Source: Marasmius tenuissimus
Lineage: Eukaryota > Basidiomycota > Agaricomycetes > Agaricales > Marasmiaceae
DNA length: 64,000 nucleotides
NCBI GenBank assembly: GCA_029532415.1
Contig: JAQOTA010000071.1
Location: 2,414,825-2,478,824, forward strand
Reading direction: 5' to 3'
The notes beneath the pieces were generated by a model that saw only the letters and a list, made by a program, of their open reading frames with translations, was not told the DNA's origin and ran no database searches. A program made the translations under genes and the position numbers. Shown in pieces: positions 62,336 to 64,000 of the stretch; position 1 is the stretch's first letter; each line of letters begins with the position of its first letter.

Positions 62336-63508
62336 TCAGTTCATCAAGGTATCGTGAAAATTTCCAGCCTCCTCCGAAGAGTAGTTATTATCTTGAGGCT
62401 GTTCCTTATCGCTTTCCGTTTCCTCTGCAGATTGCTGTTCCTCCGAGGGTCGTCCCATGTCTTTCAGGGTGTGCTCAGTCCTCCGAGGCACTATTTTCTT
62501 ACCCTGTCCCCTCGGATATGTTCCTATTGTTGACCTCTGTCCTGAGTTAGGGCACCGGATGGTCAATTCCTGATACCCATCGGCATAGTTGTGAATTTGT
62601 GATTCTGTTAATACGTCAAATGGCCGTCCTAGTAGCACTTTGTACGGTGCGCTATCTAAGATGTGCAGTTGCAAGTAGAATGTCAAGTCGCCGAAGCGGA
62701 AAGGCACATTACGAGCCAGTCCCCTCGTCTTCTTCAACTGTCCATTTGCTCCCTGCATATGAATAACCGTGTCTGGGTCCCAATGTACACCGAGCCCAAC
62801 AGCGACCATCATATCCATGGCAATGATCTGCGACCCGCTATCCAAGATGCTTTCTACCTCATCCGATTGGTTGATTTTAGGATATACCGACCTCAGTGCA
62901 TCCGAGGTGCTCGCAACAATAATGATCTTGCTGCGGTCGCTCGACTCTATATCTTGTCGAAACACTTCGGTAATGTCCTTCTGAACCACCGCCCCGGCGG
63001 GCAAATCTCCGACTGCGACCTTCAGAACCTCGAACTGTTCATCCAGGTCCATGTCAGATACTTGAACAACGTACGACGCTTCCATGCCAATCACTTTCTC
63101 AACTTTCTCAACGTCCTCGGAGGCAATCTCCTGAATAAAAGATTCCACCGAAGTACGTTGAATGGCTCGATTTCGAGCTTTGCGTTGGAAGATCTTCTTA
63201 ACTCCTGGTGAAATGGCTAGCAACTCTTCCTGCGTCACAGAAAGCTCTTGCTTCATCATCCTCTCCACGATTTCTTCCTCCACATCCGTGGACTTAATAA
63301 TTGTCCTTTTGGGTGCTTCCGAAGCGCCCGGACCTTGCGGCCTGTGTGGTCCCTTCGAAAGTCTTAGGGTATCCGTGTTCGGGGTGACATGACGAACATT
63401 CCCCGCAACATCGCTAATGGAGACGACGTGATCTCTGGGTATAGCCGGTCTGGTTACAGCCGGTACATCGTCAAAAGGTCGTTTCACCGAAGGAGGTGGC
63501 GTAGTCAC
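62336..63508 (-). CDS. retroelement aspartic protease ORF
   Basis: This 390-aa frame contains a retropepsin-like domain in its second half: VESILDSGSQIIAMDMMV (the active-site Asp-Ser-Gly) and later YKVLLGRPFDVLTESQ. The N-terminal half is charged and may be the tail of gag. No CCHC knuckle is visible, so the main gag region is probably upstream, past the window edge. It ends 18 bp before the linker frame begins. Confidence 0.88.
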   Translation of the reverse strand: MTTPPPSVKRPFDDVPAVTRPAIPRDHVVSISDVAGNVRHVTPNTDTLRLSKGPHRPQGPGASEAPKRTIIKSTDVEEEIVERMMKQELSVTQEELLAISPGVKKIFQRKARNRAIQRTSVESFIQEIASEDVEKVEKVIGMEASYVVQVSDMDLDEQFEVLKVAVGDLPAGAVVQKDITEVFRQDIESSDRSKIIIVASTSDALRSVYPKINQSDEVESILDSGSQIIAMDMMVAVGLGVHWDPDTVIHMQGANGQLKKTRGLARNVPFRFGDLTFYLQLHILDSAPYKVLLGRPFDVLTESQIHNYADGYQELTIRCPNSGQRSTIGTYPRGQGKKIVPRRTEHTLKDMGRPSEEQQSAEETESDKEQPQDNNYSSEEAGNFHDTLMN

Positions 63509-64000
63509 TGGGGTCGCGTCCTTATCTCGCCCAGTCCTTCCTCCTACGGGGTTTACACTTACAGATTCCTCGGGGGTTCATCCTCCTCATCTGAAGATGC
63601 ATGGGTATCAATTGTCGGTACAACCGCTCTAATCTCCCTACGCTTCGGAGGCGGTGTATTAGGTCGAACACAGAAACCTCAGGCTCAGAAATTCTAACTT
63701 GTTTTTTGTGGTTTTTCTTTATTTTCTTGCTTCCGCTTCCACTCTCTAATAGCTCGTGGGGCTGGTGGTATTACTACCTGTGGAACCTCCGGAGTCACAG
63801 AACTCTTCCGAGGTGAGCTTCTGCGCTCCATCCTTGTCGTTCTAGTTTTTTGACTCATCTTTTGACTCCATATTAAGGTAGGATTCCATCACATCCTCCA
63901 TCGATCCAAGTCTGCCAGCCATTTCCTTAATTAACGGTGATCCGATATATCAGGGGCTGTCTTCTGCATGAAGCTCTCCCGGCCTGGTTCTTGCTCAGTT
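63509..64000. other. right edge of the window, inside the element
   Basis: This is sequence upstream of the protease frame on the minus strand. It contains GCTTCGGAGGC at 63642-63652. No complete gene is visible. Gag, primer-binding site and 5' LTR would lie beyond 64000. Confidence 0.45.

Larger units (their letters stand above)
48720..64000 (-). mobile_element. large Ty3/gypsy-type element with antisense cargo genes (partial, left edge approximate)
   Basis: The minus strand carries protease, linker and RT-RNase H-integrase frames (63508 to 57685). The plus strand carries three intron-bearing genes between 50073 and 56896. I group them because the same word, GCYTCSGARGC, recurs across both halves from about 48.8 to 63.7 kb and was not noticed in the flanking 48 kb. 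The gag region and the 5' LTR would be past 64000. The left limit is set by the first such words, not by a confirmed LTR. The alternative is a shorter gypsy element next to an unrelated cargo island. Confidence 0.6.

Overview
The window is nuclear DNA of a filamentous basidiomycete, most likely an agaricomycete. Genes are dense and cut by many 45-70 bp GT-AG introns. The gene set fits this: the RNase P subunit Pop3, eIF6, NDUFAF7, a type II membrane GH17 glucanase, an inositol-hexakisphosphatase-like paladin, a GMC oxidoreductase, several cytochrome P450s and a large Ty3/gypsy element. Exon structures were inferred by eye from splice signals, reading phase and conserved protein motifs; no search was run.

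Region 1 (1-30.4 kb) is mostly housekeeping: Pop3 (+), an intron-bearing tRNA-Gly (-), a GH17 beta-1,3-glucanase (-), a decayed P450 (+), a scar holding an inverted copy of a RhoGAP 3' end and a GH17 relic, the RhoGAP gene (+), a GMC oxidoreductase (+), a broken CCCH zinc-finger gene (+), a triple-domain paladin-like phosphatase (+), a membrane protein with a long Thr-Gly repeat (+), eIF6 (-) divergent from NDUFAF7 (+), an AAA-ATPase-like gene (+) and a MAPEG-family protein (-).

Region 2 (31.3-48.1 kb) is a P450 birth-and-death cluster. Genes A (+), B (-) and C (-) look intact. Gene D (-) is full length but has an early in-frame stop. Two fragmentary relics lie between them, and the wrecked P450 at 5.0-7.3 kb is related. 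A remnant of a Helitron-type PIF1 helicase and two MITE-like elements sit in the 38-41 kb gap.

Region 3 (about 48.7 kb to the right edge) looks like one large retroelement. The minus strand has a Ty3/gypsy protease, linker ORF and intact RT-RNase H-integrase polyprotein. The plus strand, antisense to these, has three apparently intact, unrecognised, intron-bearing genes (213, about 817 and about 364 aa). A quasi-palindromic word, GCYTCSGARGC, recurs across both halves, reads Ala-Ser-Glu-Ala when in frame on either strand, and a variant lies directly upstream of the TATA boxes of two cargo genes. This is the least explained part of the window. No LTR pair can be closed because one end is outside.

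Several otherwise conserved genes carry one single-base frameshift. Some may be residual assembly errors rather than true lesions.
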